From positions 1 to 48,755 of the forward strand of contig DATAFF010000119.1 in the NCBI GenBank assembly GCA_036257595.1: a stretch of DNA of 48,755 nt. The letters run 5' to 3'. This document shows, one piece after another, positions 6,460-15,464 of this stretch. The DNA is from DATAFF01 sp036257595. Its GTDB lineage: Bacteria > Pseudomonadota > Alphaproteobacteria > Rhizobiales > Aestuariivirgaceae. The number at the start of each line of letters is the position of its first letter. The first letter of the stretch is position 1. The position numbers and the translations under genes were made by a program. The notes under the pieces were generated by a model, which made no database searches, was not told the DNA's origin, and saw only the letters and a program-made list of their open reading frames with translations.

Positions 6460-9400
6460 ATGCGCAAGCTCAATCTCTCGGCGCTCGCGGTCCGTCATTC
6501 GGCTCTGACACTGTTTCTCCTGCTCGCGATCGCCATTGGCGGCGGCCTTGCCTATTTCCAGCTTGGCCGCGCCGAGGATCCCTCCTTTACCATCAAAGTG
6601 GCCGTCGTCACCGCGATGTGGCCCGGCGCGACCGCCTCCGAGCTTCAGGAGCAGGTGGCCGACAGGATCGAAAAGAAGATCCAGGAGCTTCCCTATTTCT
6701 ACAAGGTGCAGACCTATTCCAAAGCTGGGTTCGTCGCGATGCAGGTCGAGTTTCGCGACACCACGCCGCCGGCTCAGGTCCCCTATCTCTTCTATCTTCT
6801 GCGCAAGAAGCTCAACGATCTCCGCCCTGAGCTGCCCGCCGGGCTCATCGGACCCAATGTCGACGACGAATATGGCGATGTCGACTCGGTCATGTACGCC
6901 CTGACCGGCGACGGTGCCGATTTTGCCCAGTTGAAGAAGGCTGCCGAAGCCCTGCGCCAGCGGCTGCTCTCGGTCCCCGACGTCGTCAAGGTCAACATCT
7001 ACGGCATTCAGGACGAGAAGATCTATGTCGAGTTCAGCCATGCTCGCCTGGCAGCGCTCGGCATCCCGCCCCAGGCGATCTTCGACTCCTTGGCCCGGCA
7101 GAACGCCATGGTCCCGGCAGGCCTGATCGACAGCACGGCGCAACGCGTGCCGCTGCGCATCAGCGGTGCGGTGGGCGGCGAGAAGGCGGTGGCCGAGACG
7201 CCGGTCGAAGCGGCAGGCAAAGTGTTCCGCCTCGGCGACATCGCCACCATCACCCGCGGCTTCGAGGACCCTTCCGACTTCCTCGTCCGTCAGAAGGCCG
7301 TTCCGGCGCTGATCGTCGGTGTCGTCATGCAGAAGGGCGGCAACATCCTCGATCTCGGCGACCATCTGAAGGCCGCGGTCGAAGGCTTCGCCAACGAGAT
7401 CCCGGCCGGCATCGACATCGAGCAGATCGCCGACCAGCCGCATGTCGTTGCCCATGCCGTGGGCGAGTTCGTCAGGTCCTTCATGGAGGCGCTGGGGATC
7501 GTCCTTCTGGTGAGCTTTCTGTCGCTCGGCTGGCGCAGCGGCATTGTGGTCGCCCTGTCGGTGCCCCTGGTGCTCGCCATCGTCTTCGTCGCCATGAATG
7601 CCATGAGCCTCGACCTGCACCGCATCACCCTTGGCGCCCTCATCATCGCGCTCGGTCTCTTGGTCGATGACGCCATCATCGCGGTCGAGATGATGATGGT
7701 GAAGATCGAGCAGGGCATCGACCGGATTCGCGCCGCCTCTTTCGCCTGGGACACCACCGCCTTCCCGATGCTGACCGGCACGCTGGTGACCGCGGCGGGG
7801 TTTCTTCCGGTCGGATTCGCCCGCTCGAGCACCGGCGAATATGCCGGCGGCATTTTCTGGGTGGTTTCCCTGGCGTTGATCGCTTCCTGGCTCGTCGCGG
7901 TGGTGTTCACGCCCTATCTCGGAGTCAAGCTTCTGCCCCGCATCACGAAGCGCGATCCCGGTCATGACATCTATGACGGACGCCTCTACCGCGCCCTGCG
8001 CCGGGTCATCGCCTGGTGCGTCCAGCACCGCATCATCGTCGTTGCCACCACGGCGGCCATCTTCGTCGGCTCCATTTTCGCCTTCGGCAAGGTGCAGCAG
8101 CAATTCTTCCCGCGCTCCGAGCGGCCCGAGCTCTTTCTGCAGCTGCGGCTCCCGGAGGGCAGCGCCATCGGTGCCACCCTCGCGGTCGTCAAGGAAGCCG
8201 AGGCGCTGCTCGAGAATGATCGCGACATCGCCACTTGGACCGCCTATGTCGGGCGCGGCAGCCCGCGCTTCTGGCTTGGACTGAGCCCGCAGCTGCCCAA
8301 CGAGGCCTTTGCCGAGATCGTCATCCAGTCGCGCGACGTCGAAGCACGCGAGCGTATCAAGGCCCGCCTCGAAACGGCGGTCGACAGAGGCGCCATGGCG
8401 GCGGCGCGGGTCAGGGTGGATCGTTTCAACTTCGGCCCGCCGGTCGGCTATCCCGTGCAGTTCCGGGTTATCGGTCCCGACGCCCAGCAGGTGCGCGAGA
8501 TCGCCTGGAAGGTGCGCGACGCCATGCGCCGCAACAGCAATGTCGTCGAGCCGCATCTCGATTGGAACGAACGCTCGCCCTCGATCGGGCTCGAGGTCGA
8601 CCAGGAGCGCGCCCGCGCCCTCGGACTGACCCCTGAGGACATGGCAGCGACGCTTCAGACGCTGCTGACCGGCACCACCGTGACCACGGTCCGCGACGGC
8701 CGCGAGCAGGTCGATGTGGTGGCGCGCGCCGTGCCCGATGAGCGGCTCGCGCTCGGGCGGATCGAGGATCTCTCGATCCTGACCAGGATCGGCGTACCGG
8801 TTCCCCTGGCCCAGGTCGCCAAGGTCAGCTTCGGCCATGAGGACCCGATCCTGTGGCGGCGCAACCGCGACATGGCGATCACTGTCCGCAGCGACATTGT
8901 CGACGGGGTCCAGGCACCCGATGTCACCGCCCAGCTCCTGCCGGCACTCGAACCGATCAAGCAGGCCCTGCCGCCCGGCTATCGCATCGATGTCGGCGGC
9001 GCGATCGAAGAATCGAGCAAGGCCAATGCCTCGTTGTTCGCGGTGTTCCCGATCATGCTGGCGGCGATGCTGACCATCCTGATGGTCCAGCTGCAGAGCT
9101 TCTCGCGCCTGATGCTGGTGCTGCTGACGGCGCCGCTCGGGCTGATCGGCGCCGCCTTGGCGCTCAATGTCTCAGGCATGCCCTTCGGCTTCGTCGCGCT
9201 GCTCGGCCTCATCGCGCTCGCCGGCATGATCATGCGCAACACCGTCATCCTCGTCGATCAGATCGAGACCGACGCTCGCGACGGTCGCCATGACCGGCGG
9301 ACCGCCATCATCGAGGCGACGGTACGCCGTGCCCGGCCGGTGGTGCTGACGGCCCTGGCCGCCATCCTGGCGATGATCCCGCTGTCACGCTCCGCCTTCT

Positions 9401-9615
9401 GGGGCCCGATGGCGGTCACCATCATGGGCGGGCTTTTTGTCGCCACTTTTCTGACCCTGCTGTTCGTCCCGGCTCTCTATGCCCTGTGGAACCGTCGCAG
9501 CCTCCGCGAGCAGGGCGACCTCAAATCCAGCCCGGCCGTGCTTTTCCCGCTTCCCGGCCAGCAGGGAGAAGAGCGCGCCAAGGTCGACCAAGCGCTCTTG
9601 GTGTCACATAGCTGA
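6460..9615 (+). CDS. RND family efflux transporter, inner-membrane permease
   Basis: This 1051-residue protein has the normal size and repeat layout of AcrB/MexB-type proton-driven pumps: a first membrane helix at about 10-32, a large periplasmic loop, a block of helices at about 340-480, a helix near 520, a second large loop and the final helices from about 860. The proton-relay aspartates are present in ALIIALGLLVDDAIIAVEM, and GLIALAGMIMRNTVILVDQ marks the matching C-terminal helix. The sequence LGRAEDPSFTIKVAVV after helix 1 is typical of the pump subgroup with MFP lipoprotein partners. A GGAGG-like site precedes the ATG. It is co-transcribed with the adaptor and probably controlled by the TetR gene 56 bp downstream. 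Confidence 0.94.
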   Translation: MRKLNLSALAVRHSALTLFLLLAIAIGGGLAYFQLGRAEDPSFTIKVAVVTAMWPGATASELQEQVADRIEKKIQELPYFYKVQTYSKAGFVAMQVEFRDTTPPAQVPYLFYLLRKKLNDLRPELPAGLIGPNVDDEYGDVDSVMYALTGDGADFAQLKKAAEALRQRLLSVPDVVKVNIYGIQDEKIYVEFSHARLAALGIPPQAIFDSLARQNAMVPAGLIDSTAQRVPLRISGAVGGEKAVAETPVEAAGKVFRLGDIATITRGFEDPSDFLVRQKAVPALIVGVVMQKGGNILDLGDHLKAAVEGFANEIPAGIDIEQIADQPHVVAHAVGEFVRSFMEALGIVLLVSFLSLGWRSGIVVALSVPLVLAIVFVAMNAMSLDLHRITLGALIIALGLLVDDAIIAVEMMMVKIEQGIDRIRAASFAWDTTAFPMLTGTLVTAAGFLPVGFARSSTGEYAGGIFWVVSLALIASWLVAVVFTPYLGVKLLPRITKRDPGHDIYDGRLYRALRRVIAWCVQHRIIVVATTAAIFVGSIFAFGKVQQQFFPRSERPELFLQLRLPEGSAIGATLAVVKEAEALLENDRDIATWTAYVGRGSPRFWLGLSPQLPNEAFAEIVIQSRDVEARERIKARLETAVDRGAMAAARVRVDRFNFGPPVGYPVQFRVIGPDAQQVREIAWKVRDAMRRNSNVVEPHLDWNERSPSIGLEVDQERARALGLTPEDMAATLQTLLTGTTVTTVRDGREQVDVVARAVPDERLALGRIEDLSILTRIGVPVPLAQVAKVSFGHEDPILWRRNRDMAITVRSDIVDGVQAPDVTAQLLPALEPIKQALPPGYRIDVGGAIEESSKANASLFAVFPIMLAAMLTILMVQLQSFSRLMLVLLTAPLGLIGAALALNVSGMPFGFVALLGLIALAGMIMRNTVILVDQIETDARDGRHDRRTAIIEATVRRARPVVLTALAAILAMIPLSRSAFWGPMAVTIMGGLFVATFLTLLFVPALYALWNRRSLREQGDLKSSPAVLFPLPGQQGEERAKVDQALLVSHS

Positions 9616-9671
9616 TGCCGATGGGGCGTCGCCAGTTGCGGGCTGGTCCCTTATGATTTAGGACCAATATG

Positions 9672-10298
9672 ATGAGCATTGCCCAAGAATCGGCCGAGCT
9701 TCGCGAGCGGGAGACCCGGGCACGAATCCTCCGCGCGGCGGAATCCCTGTTCCATCGCTACGGCTATCAAAAGACGACGGTTGCCGATATTGCGCGCGAG
9801 CTCGGCATGAGCTCGGCCAATGTCTATCGTTTCTTCGAATCGAAAAAGGCGATCAACGAGGCCGTGGCGCTCACGCTCACCGGCGAGGTCGAGGCGGAGG
9901 CGCGCCGCAATGCTGCCGCGGCCGGTCCGGCCGCCGAGCGGCTGCGCAAGCTCCTCACCGACATGCACAGCATGAACGCCGAGCGCTATCTGCGCGACCT
10001 CAAGATGCACGAAATGGTTGCGGTGGCCATCACCGAGAGCTGGCCGATAATTCGCCAGCATCTCGAGACCGTTCATGGCATTCTCACCGGACTGATACGA
10101 GAGGGAATCGCGCGGGGCGAATTTCGTGACAGCGACCCGGTCATGTCCGCCCATTGCGTGCAGGCCGCCATGGTCCGGTTTTGCCACCCGCGATTGATGG
10201 TGGAGTGTGCGGGGATGCCACATCCGACGCTCGACGAGATGGTCGATTTCCTGCTTATGAGCCTGGCCAGGACGAAGCCGGAAGGGCAGGGGGCATGA
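9672..10298 (+). CDS. TetR family transcriptional regulator, likely repressor of the RND operon
   Basis: About 208 residues. The N-terminal helix-turn-helix is clear: ARILRAAESLFHRYGYQKTT, VADIARELGMSSANVYRFF and ESKKAINEAV. The C-terminal ligand domain is variable, as usual. TetR proteins bind palindromic operators as dimers and release them on ligand binding. Its position right after the pump gene suggests local control, with the 5262-5287 palindrome as a candidate site. Two adjacent ATGs (9669 and 9672) could both start it. Its stop overlaps the start of the next gene (ATGA), so a glycosyltransferase shares the transcript, which is unusual for an efflux regulator. Confidence 0.85.
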   Translation: MSIAQESAELRERETRARILRAAESLFHRYGYQKTTVADIARELGMSSANVYRFFESKKAINEAVALTLTGEVEAEARRNAAAAGPAAERLRKLLTDMHSMNAERYLRDLKMHEMVAVAITESWPIIRQHLETVHGILTGLIREGIARGEFRDSDPVMSAHCVQAAMVRFCHPRLMVECAGMPHPTLDEMVDFLLMSLARTKPEGQGA

Positions 10299-11491
10299 AT
10301 CAAAACGTTCCGGACTCCGCGTTCTGGAACACGCACCCGAACGGAGAGCTTCGGGTCGTGGTTTGGTGCGGGAACTACAATTACGTCAAGGACGGCGCCG
10401 TCGTCGCGCTCAATCGCCTGGTGCAGCACCTCGAATCGAAATCGGTTCCGGTGATGGTGGTGGCGCCCTTGCCCGGCGAGCCGGTGTTCGAATCCTATGG
10501 GACCGTGACGCCCGTTCCGTCGGTGCCAATTCCCGGGCGCAGCGAGTACCGGCTGACGCTCGGCATCCCGCGCGCCGTGCGTGACAAGATCGCCGGGTTC
10601 CGCCCGACGCTGTTTCACGTCGCCTCGCCCGATCCGCTGGGCCTCGCCGCCGTGCGCCTGGCGCGGAGCCGGCAGGTCCCCTGCGTCGCCTCCTATCATT
10701 CGCGTCACGACATATACAGCCACTATTACGGCGTCGGCTTCCTGGCCGGGCCCTGGCAGCGCTATTTGCGTTGGCTCTACTCTTCCTGCCGCCAGCTCTA
10801 TGCGCCATCGCAGGAGGTCGTCGATCTTCTCCGCGCCGAGCGGATCGGCAACGATGTCCGTCTGTGGACCCGCGGCGTCGATCTCGATCGCTTCAATCCC
10901 GGTCGACGGTCGCTCGAATGGCGGCGCGCCATGGGATTTGGCGATGACGAGGTTGTGGTGGCCTTCATCAGCCGGCTGGTCGCCGAGAAGAATCTCGGTC
11001 TCGTTCAGGAGGTCTTCCAGCTTCTCGAGCAGCGCGGAGTGCCGCACCGCCAGCTCTTCGTCGGCGAGGGGCCGGAGCGCCCCAAGCTCCAGGCCAGGCT
11101 GCCGAACGCGGTGTTCACCGGCTTTCTCGATGGCGACGACTTGTCGGCCGCCTATGCCTCGGCCGATGTGTTCTTCTTTCCGAGCGTCACCGAGACATTC
11201 GGCATCGTGACGCTCGAGGCCATGGCATCGGGGCTTCCGGCGGTCTGCGCCAATGCCACCGGCAGCGCCTCGCTGGTGCTGCCGGGCGAGACCGGCTACC
11301 TGATCGAGGACGGCGAGAAGCCGGCCTTTGCCGATGCCATCACCCGCCTGGTGAAGGATGCCGGCCTGCGCCGCCGCATGGGCGACAAGGCGGTGGCCCG
11401 CAGCTGCGACTACAGCTGGCGCCGGGCAATGGAAACCCTCGAGGGCTATTATTACGAAGTGCTCGCCACCGCCCGCAGCACCTCGACATAG
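10295..11491 (+). CDS. GT4 family glycosyltransferase
   Basis: A 398-residue GT-B fold enzyme of family GT4. The N-terminal half begins with LRVVVWCGNYNYVKDGAV (acceptor side, sugar-nucleotide gate). The C-terminal half has the linker VRLWTRGVDLDRFNP, VAFISRLVAEKNL, LFVGEGPERPKL and the donor-binding ADVFFFPSVTETFGIVTLEAMA with its E-x7-E pattern. It lacks a signal peptide, as expected for a cytoplasmic or membrane-peripheral enzyme. Many GT4 enzymes of this layout (SqdX, MgtA, PimB types) glycosylate lipids. Its position next to a sphingolipid gene set suggests a lipid acceptor such as ceramide or diacylglycerol, which is inference. It overlaps the TetR stop by 4 bp and the converging glycosyltransferase by 40 bp. 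Confidence 0.82.
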   Translation: MNQNVPDSAFWNTHPNGELRVVVWCGNYNYVKDGAVVALNRLVQHLESKSVPVMVVAPLPGEPVFESYGTVTPVPSVPIPGRSEYRLTLGIPRAVRDKIAGFRPTLFHVASPDPLGLAAVRLARSRQVPCVASYHSRHDIYSHYYGVGFLAGPWQRYLRWLYSSCRQLYAPSQEVVDLLRAERIGNDVRLWTRGVDLDRFNPGRRSLEWRRAMGFGDDEVVVAFISRLVAEKNLGLVQEVFQLLEQRGVPHRQLFVGEGPERPKLQARLPNAVFTGFLDGDDLSAAYASADVFFFPSVTETFGIVTLEAMASGLPAVCANATGSASLVLPGETGYLIEDGEKPAFADAITRLVKDAGLRRRMGDKAVARSCDYSWRRAMETLEGYYYEVLATARSTST

Positions 11492-12594
11492 CGCGCCGCG
11501 ATCTCGTTCCAGCAAAAGCGCTGCCGGGTGAATTGCGATGCCGCCTGGCCAAGGGCGAACAGGCGGTCGCGATCCCGATCGAGGCGGACGATCTCGGCCG
11601 CAAAGCCTTGCGCGTCGCGGCTCTCAACCAGGAAGCCGTTGGCGCCATGGGTGACGGCATCCTCGATGCCCTCGAGCCGTGCCGCGATCGACGTCATCCC
11701 ATTGAGCCCGGCTTCCAGCAGCACCACGCCGAATCCCTCGATATCGCCTTCGACTGCAATGTTCGGCATGACGAAAAGGTCGGCCCCGCGATAGAGATTG
11801 GCCACCTGCTCGTCGCTCAGGAGTCCCAGCCGCCGGACCCGGCCGCCAAGGCCATGGCGGGCCGCCGCCGCTTCGATCGCCGGGCCCTCGGGTCCATCGC
11901 CGGCGAGCCAGAAGTGGACATGCGCTGGCAGGAGCGGCATGACATTGTCGACGAACCAGGCATGGCCCTTGCGGCGAATCTGCCGGCCGGTGGTGCACAG
12001 CACCAATGCCTCAGGCTGCAGCGCGGCCGTCGCCTCGGGGAAGGTGCGGGCAAGAATGGCGCGGCGCTCCTCGCGGCGCGGCGGCGCGGGGTAGCGCGCA
12101 AGGTCGATGCCGTTGTTGATGACATGGAGCCGTTCTGCCGGCAGCCCGCGCTCCAGCACCCGTGCGCCGGTTGCCCGACTCACCGGAAACACCGCATCGA
12201 GTGTGGCGAACATGCGGCGAACCAGCAGCTGATACGGTGCGACATCCATGATCACGTCATGGCCATGACAGATCGTCGCCATCGGCACGTTGCGCGCCAG
12301 CAGCGGCTTGATGAGGACGCTCATCCAGCCGGACGCCATGGCGGAGAACAGCACCGCATCGACCCGCCCCGATCGGCACAGCTTCAAGATTCGGGTCAGG
12401 GCGAAGCTGTAGAAGGGCACTGCCTTGATCGCCATGCCGACACCGGCAGTGTGGAGAATCAGCGTGTCGATCTCGAGATCGTCGCGCCTTTTAAGCGCCG
12501 CCAGCAGGTCGATTCCCACGCGCTGCATGCCGCCGACCTTCGACAGAGGCCGGTTTTTCGGGGGAAAGCAATGTGCGACGAAGAGCAGGCGCAA
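11452..12594 (-). CDS. GT4 family glycosyltransferase (second)
   Basis: A 380-residue GT4 enzyme. It opens with MRLLFVAHCFPPKNRPLSKVGGMQR, the usual N-terminal strand and glycine loop of GT-B enzymes, then ATICHGHDV, VINNGIDLARYP, LCTTGRQIRRKGHAWFV, WLAGDGPEGPAIE and the donor site ADLFVMPNIAVEGDIEGFGVVLLEAG with E-x7-E. The sugar and acceptor are unknown. It diverges from the DES-type desaturase, with about 100 bp shared between their starts, and converges on the other glycosyltransferase. This arrangement fits joint control with sphingolipid modification, but an exopolysaccharide role cannot be excluded. Confidence 0.8.
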   Translation of the reverse strand: MRLLFVAHCFPPKNRPLSKVGGMQRVGIDLLAALKRRDDLEIDTLILHTAGVGMAIKAVPFYSFALTRILKLCRSGRVDAVLFSAMASGWMSVLIKPLLARNVPMATICHGHDVIMDVAPYQLLVRRMFATLDAVFPVSRATGARVLERGLPAERLHVINNGIDLARYPAPPRREERRAILARTFPEATAALQPEALVLCTTGRQIRRKGHAWFVDNVMPLLPAHVHFWLAGDGPEGPAIEAAAARHGLGGRVRRLGLLSDEQVANLYRGADLFVMPNIAVEGDIEGFGVVLLEAGLNGMTSIAARLEGIEDAVTHGANGFLVESRDAQGFAAEIVRLDRDRDRLFALGQAASQFTRQRFCWNEIAARYVEVLRAVASTS

Positions 12595-12600
12595 GAGCGG

Positions 12601-12628
12601 TTGAGCGACAAGGTTGCTTGGCTAGAAT
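12601..12628 (+). promoter_or_regulatory. Candidate promoter for the desaturase gene
   Basis: TTGAGC (12601-12606), a 16-bp spacer, then TAGAAT (12623-12628) lie about 70 bp before the desaturase ATG, inside the divergent region shared with the glycosyltransferase. GCGGAGGGG near 12685-12693 provides the ribosome site. Based only on hexamer similarity. Confidence 0.35.
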
Positions 12629-12696
12629 GCAAAATCTAGGTAGACCGTGATCGGGGGACGCGCAAGCGGGCGCGTTCGGGACCTGCGGAGGGGTGA

Positions 12697-13707
12697 ATGG
12701 CGCTGGTCACAGAGGTTGACGAGGTCGGCCGCGCGCAGCCCGTGGGCGAGTTCGTGCACACGGACGCCATGATTTCCCACCGCGTCCGCGCCAAGCGGAT
12801 TCTCAAGAGCCATCCCGAGGCGCGCGCCCTGATTGGCCGCAATCCCTGGACCTTCGGCATCATCGTCGCCACCACGGTGCTGCAATTCGCCATTGCCTTC
12901 GCCGTCAAGGGCGCCCCCTGGTGGCTGGTGCTGATCCTCGCCTATGCGATCGGCGCTTTCGCCAATCACGCCCTGTTCGTGATGGTTCATGAATGCACCC
13001 ATCGGCTGGTGTTCAAGAACCTTGCCGCCAACCGGCTGGCGGGAATTCTGTGCAACGTCGCCCAGCTCGTGCCGAGCTTCACCTCCTTCGAGCGCCATCA
13101 TCTGCGCCATCACACCTATCTCGGGGTGCCGGGCTACGATCCCGACCTGCCGCCGGACTGGGAGATCAGCCTGTTCAACCGCGGGCCGGTCGGCCGGGCG
13201 GCCTGGATCTTCCTCATGCCTTTCCTGCAGGCAGCCCGCCCGCTGGTCATGAAGGGCGGCAACATTCTCGATTTCTGGATCGTGTTCAATGTCTCGGCCA
13301 TCTTCGCCATCGACATCATCATCTATTTCACCATGGGCGGCATGGCGCTGCTCTATCTCGCGCTCTCGACCCTGTTCTCGATCGGCGGTCTCCACCCGAT
13401 CAGCGCCCGCTGGATCCAGGAGCACTTCCTGATCGGCGAGGACCAGGAGACCACCAGCTATTACGGGGTCTGCAACGCGCTCGACCTCAATATGGGCTAT
13501 CACAACGAGCACCACGACCTGCCGACCGTGCCGTGGAATCGCCTGCCCAAGCTGACGCGCATCGCGCCGGAGTTCTATGAGACGCTGGCGACCCACGGCT
13601 CCTACACCCGCCTGCTCTGGAGCTTCGTCGTCGAGGGCTCGCCGGCGATCAACGCCCGGCTCGTTCGGCTCCTCGAGGATGCCCGATCGGGGGCAGGCAG
13701 GGCCTGA
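12697..13707 (+). CDS. Sphingolipid delta-4 desaturase / C4-hydroxylase homologue (DES family)
   Basis: A 336-residue membrane desaturase with three histidine boxes that bind the di-iron centre: HECTH at 98-102, HHLRHH at 134-139 and HNEHH at 269-273. What sets it apart is similarity to animal DEGS dihydroceramide desaturases outside the boxes: an N-terminal FVHTDAMISHRVRAKRIL block matching the Lipid_DES domain, HPEARALIGRNPWTF, YLGVPGYDPDLPPDWE, GGLHPIS, then ETTSYYG and GYHNEHHDLP near the end. DES enzymes add a 4,5-trans double bond, or a 4-hydroxyl, to the long-chain base of dihydroceramide. Four hydrophobic spans are visible (about 53-71, 76-96, 166-180 and 192-230). It precedes the AbrB-like gene by 6 bp and lies 2.4 kb upstream of the ceramide genes. 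Family placement is strong; the substrate is inferred. Confidence 0.82.
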   Translation: MALVTEVDEVGRAQPVGEFVHTDAMISHRVRAKRILKSHPEARALIGRNPWTFGIIVATTVLQFAIAFAVKGAPWWLVLILAYAIGAFANHALFVMVHECTHRLVFKNLAANRLAGILCNVAQLVPSFTSFERHHLRHHTYLGVPGYDPDLPPDWEISLFNRGPVGRAAWIFLMPFLQAARPLVMKGGNILDFWIVFNVSAIFAIDIIIYFTMGGMALLYLALSTLFSIGGLHPISARWIQEHFLIGEDQETTSYYGVCNALDLNMGYHNEHHDLPTVPWNRLPKLTRIAPEFYETLATHGSYTRLLWSFVVEGSPAINARLVRLLEDARSGAGRA

Positions 13708-13713
13708 GTCTCG

Positions 13714-14763
13714 ATGATGCGATGGGTGCGTCTTGCCGGGGCGCTGATCATTTGCGCTCTCGGCGGCTATCTCTTCACCCTCATCAAGGCGCCGGCGCCG
13801 TGGCTTGCCGGCTCGATGCTGGCCACCCTGCCGCTGCTGGCGGCCGGTGCCCGTTTCGACATTCCCTGGGTCTTGCGCGACGCGGTCTTCCTGCTGCTCG
13901 GCACCCAGATCGGTGCCGCGGTCAATTGGGAGACCGTCGCCAGCATGGGCAGATGGCCGCTCAGCCTGTTGTTTCTCGCGCTCACCGTGACCGCGATCAT
14001 CGTCAGCAGCATGTCGTTCTTTCGCCGTGGTCACGGCTGGGACGGGCCGACCGCCTTCTTCGCCGCCGTGCCCGGCGCTCTGTCGCTGGTCCTTCTGGTG
14101 GCGATGAAGGCCAAGGCCGACATGGCGCGCGTCACCGTCGTCCAATCGTTCCGTCTGGTCTTCCTGGTGGCCGCCCTGCCATTGCTGATCACCGGTCTCG
14201 GGCCGGCCGGCAGCACCGACCACCCCGCGCTGGTCAATGCCGGCAGCGCCCTCGATACCGCGGTCGCGATTGCCGCCGGCGCCGCCGTCGGATCCCTCTT
14301 CGCCTGGTTCCACGTTCCGGCCGGCCTGATGCTCGGGGCAGCGCTTGCCAACGGCGTGCTGCACCTCTCGGGCATCGTCGAGGGTGCCCTGCCGATGGCC
14401 TTGATGACTCCCGCCTATGTGGTCCTCGGGGCGGCCATCGGCGATCGCTTTGCCGGCGTCCGCGCTGGCGACATCATGGGGACATTGTGGGTCGGCTTCG
14501 GTGGCTTCCTCCTGTCGCTTGCCATTGCTCTGGTCGGTGCGGTGGCCGCGAGCCGGATCGCCGGGGTGCCGCTGGCCGATGCACTCGTTGCCTTTGCTCC
14601 GGGCGGACTCGAGGCCATGTCCGCTCTAGGCATCGCGCTCGGCCTCGACCCCGCCTATGTCGGCGCGCATCAGATCGCCCGCTATCTGGGCCTGAGCATC
14701 GCGCTGCCGGTCGTTACCGGCATCTTCGCCAAGCACTGGCTCAGAAACCAAAACCCAGATTGA
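13714..14763 (+). CDS. AbrB family inner-membrane protein
   Basis: A very hydrophobic protein of 349 residues made of two similar halves, each with about four to five membrane helices. The PF05145 (AbrB, formerly 'putative ammonia monooxygenase') pattern can be seen: LIKAPAPWLAGSML early, GTQIGAAVNWE, AAVPGALSLVLLVA, the second repeat HVPAGLMLGAALANG, and AFAPGGLEAMSALGIALGLDPAYVGAHQIARY near the end. The function of this family is not established; transport is assumed. It is probably co-transcribed with the DES-type desaturase. Its 3' end overlaps the converging BcsS-like gene by 23 bp. Confidence 0.8.
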   Translation: MMRWVRLAGALIICALGGYLFTLIKAPAPWLAGSMLATLPLLAAGARFDIPWVLRDAVFLLLGTQIGAAVNWETVASMGRWPLSLLFLALTVTAIIVSSMSFFRRGHGWDGPTAFFAAVPGALSLVLLVAMKAKADMARVTVVQSFRLVFLVAALPLLITGLGPAGSTDHPALVNAGSALDTAVAIAAGAAVGSLFAWFHVPAGLMLGAALANGVLHLSGIVEGALPMALMTPAYVVLGAAIGDRFAGVRAGDIMGTLWVGFGGFLLSLAIALVGAVAASRIAGVPLADALVAFAPGGLEAMSALGIALGLDPAYVGAHQIARYLGLSIALPVVTGIFAKHWLRNQNPD

Positions 14764-15391
14764 CCGCGCCATAGGGCGCTACCGACGCCGCATGCGAATC
14801 CCGTTCAACGCCGATCTCGCCGCCGAGAAACAGCTCCTGCACCACTGGCAGCACGACGCGGTAGCCGCTGGTGAAGATGCCGGCGCGAAAGCCCACCGTG
14901 GCAGGTGCCCCCTTAGTCGCCCCCAATACCCCGAGCTTCCAGCAATCGTCGAGCCGGAGCCATGGGCGAACCTCCGCCCAGACCTCGCCATGGGCCGGGC
15001 GCAGCAGGGCGAGCGCCGAGATCCCGCCCCGCTCGGCCGTCGTCTCGAATGCCGCCGAGACGACCGGCGAGAGCCGCTTCCTGTCGTCCTTCTGGCGCAT
15101 CTCCACCCCGGCCAGCACCTCGCCGCTGGTTTCGCTCTGCCCGAAGGACCAGCCGCCTTCGATCGCTGCCGAATTGTCGCCCCTGCTTTCGGAGAGAAAG
15201 GTGCGCAGCCGCGGCCCGGCGGTGTCGAGGCCGCCGAGCGGTGCGCTGGTGACAGCCTGCCAGGCGGCGACGCCGCGCGAAGCGATGCCGCCGCCGGCCG
15301 ACAGCCAGAATTCGCCGGCGAAGGCGCCGGACGTCGACGAGCAGGAGAGAAGGGCAGCGAGTGCAAGGAGCCGAGGGGACATGAACTGCAT
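14741..15391 (-). CDS. Secreted beta-barrel-like protein, BcsS-like
   Basis: A 216-residue protein with a signal peptide (MSPRLLALAALLSC through GAFAG) and a mature part rich in alternating polar and apolar residues with aromatic strand ends, closing in GAVNLGFGF, a C-terminal phenylalanine as in outer-membrane beta-barrels. The layout (a WQAVTSAPLGGLDTAGPRLRTF-like stretch, a central WSFGQSETSGEVLAGVE strand, FRAGIFTSGYRVVLP and a final barrel strand) recalls the alphaproteobacterial BcsS family linked to cellulose synthesis genes. No cellulose synthase genes are present, so the BcsS name is tentative. It may simply be an outer-membrane protein of unknown role within the lipid island. Confidence 0.6.
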   Translation of the reverse strand: MQFMSPRLLALAALLSCSSTSGAFAGEFWLSAGGGIASRGVAAWQAVTSAPLGGLDTAGPRLRTFLSESRGDNSAAIEGGWSFGQSETSGEVLAGVEMRQKDDRKRLSPVVSAAFETTAERGGISALALLRPAHGEVWAEVRPWLRLDDCWKLGVLGATKGAPATVGFRAGIFTSGYRVVLPVVQELFLGGEIGVERDSHAASVAPYGAVNLGFGF

Positions 15392-15464
15392 CAGGCATCA
15401 ACTGAAGATTGCAAATTCCTCGATTTTTGCACCAAAAGCAATATGGTCGACGCATGGGTAGAGC

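Noticed and set aside
5389..8838. A 1149-residue open frame on the minus strand opposite the RND operon
   Set aside because: The translated protein is low in family-like motifs and rich in D, G, R and H, as is usual for the antisense of GC-rich genes. The plus-strand adaptor and pump are both certain.
9650..9671. Imperfect palindrome GGTCC...GGACC before the TetR gene as a second operator
   Set aside because: Only the 5-bp ends pair and the core does not match the 5262-5287 palindrome; too weak to call.
12622..14364. A 580-residue minus-strand frame opposite the desaturase and AbrB genes
   Set aside because: Same kind of antisense shadow; the plus-strand genes show clear motifs, and this frame has none.
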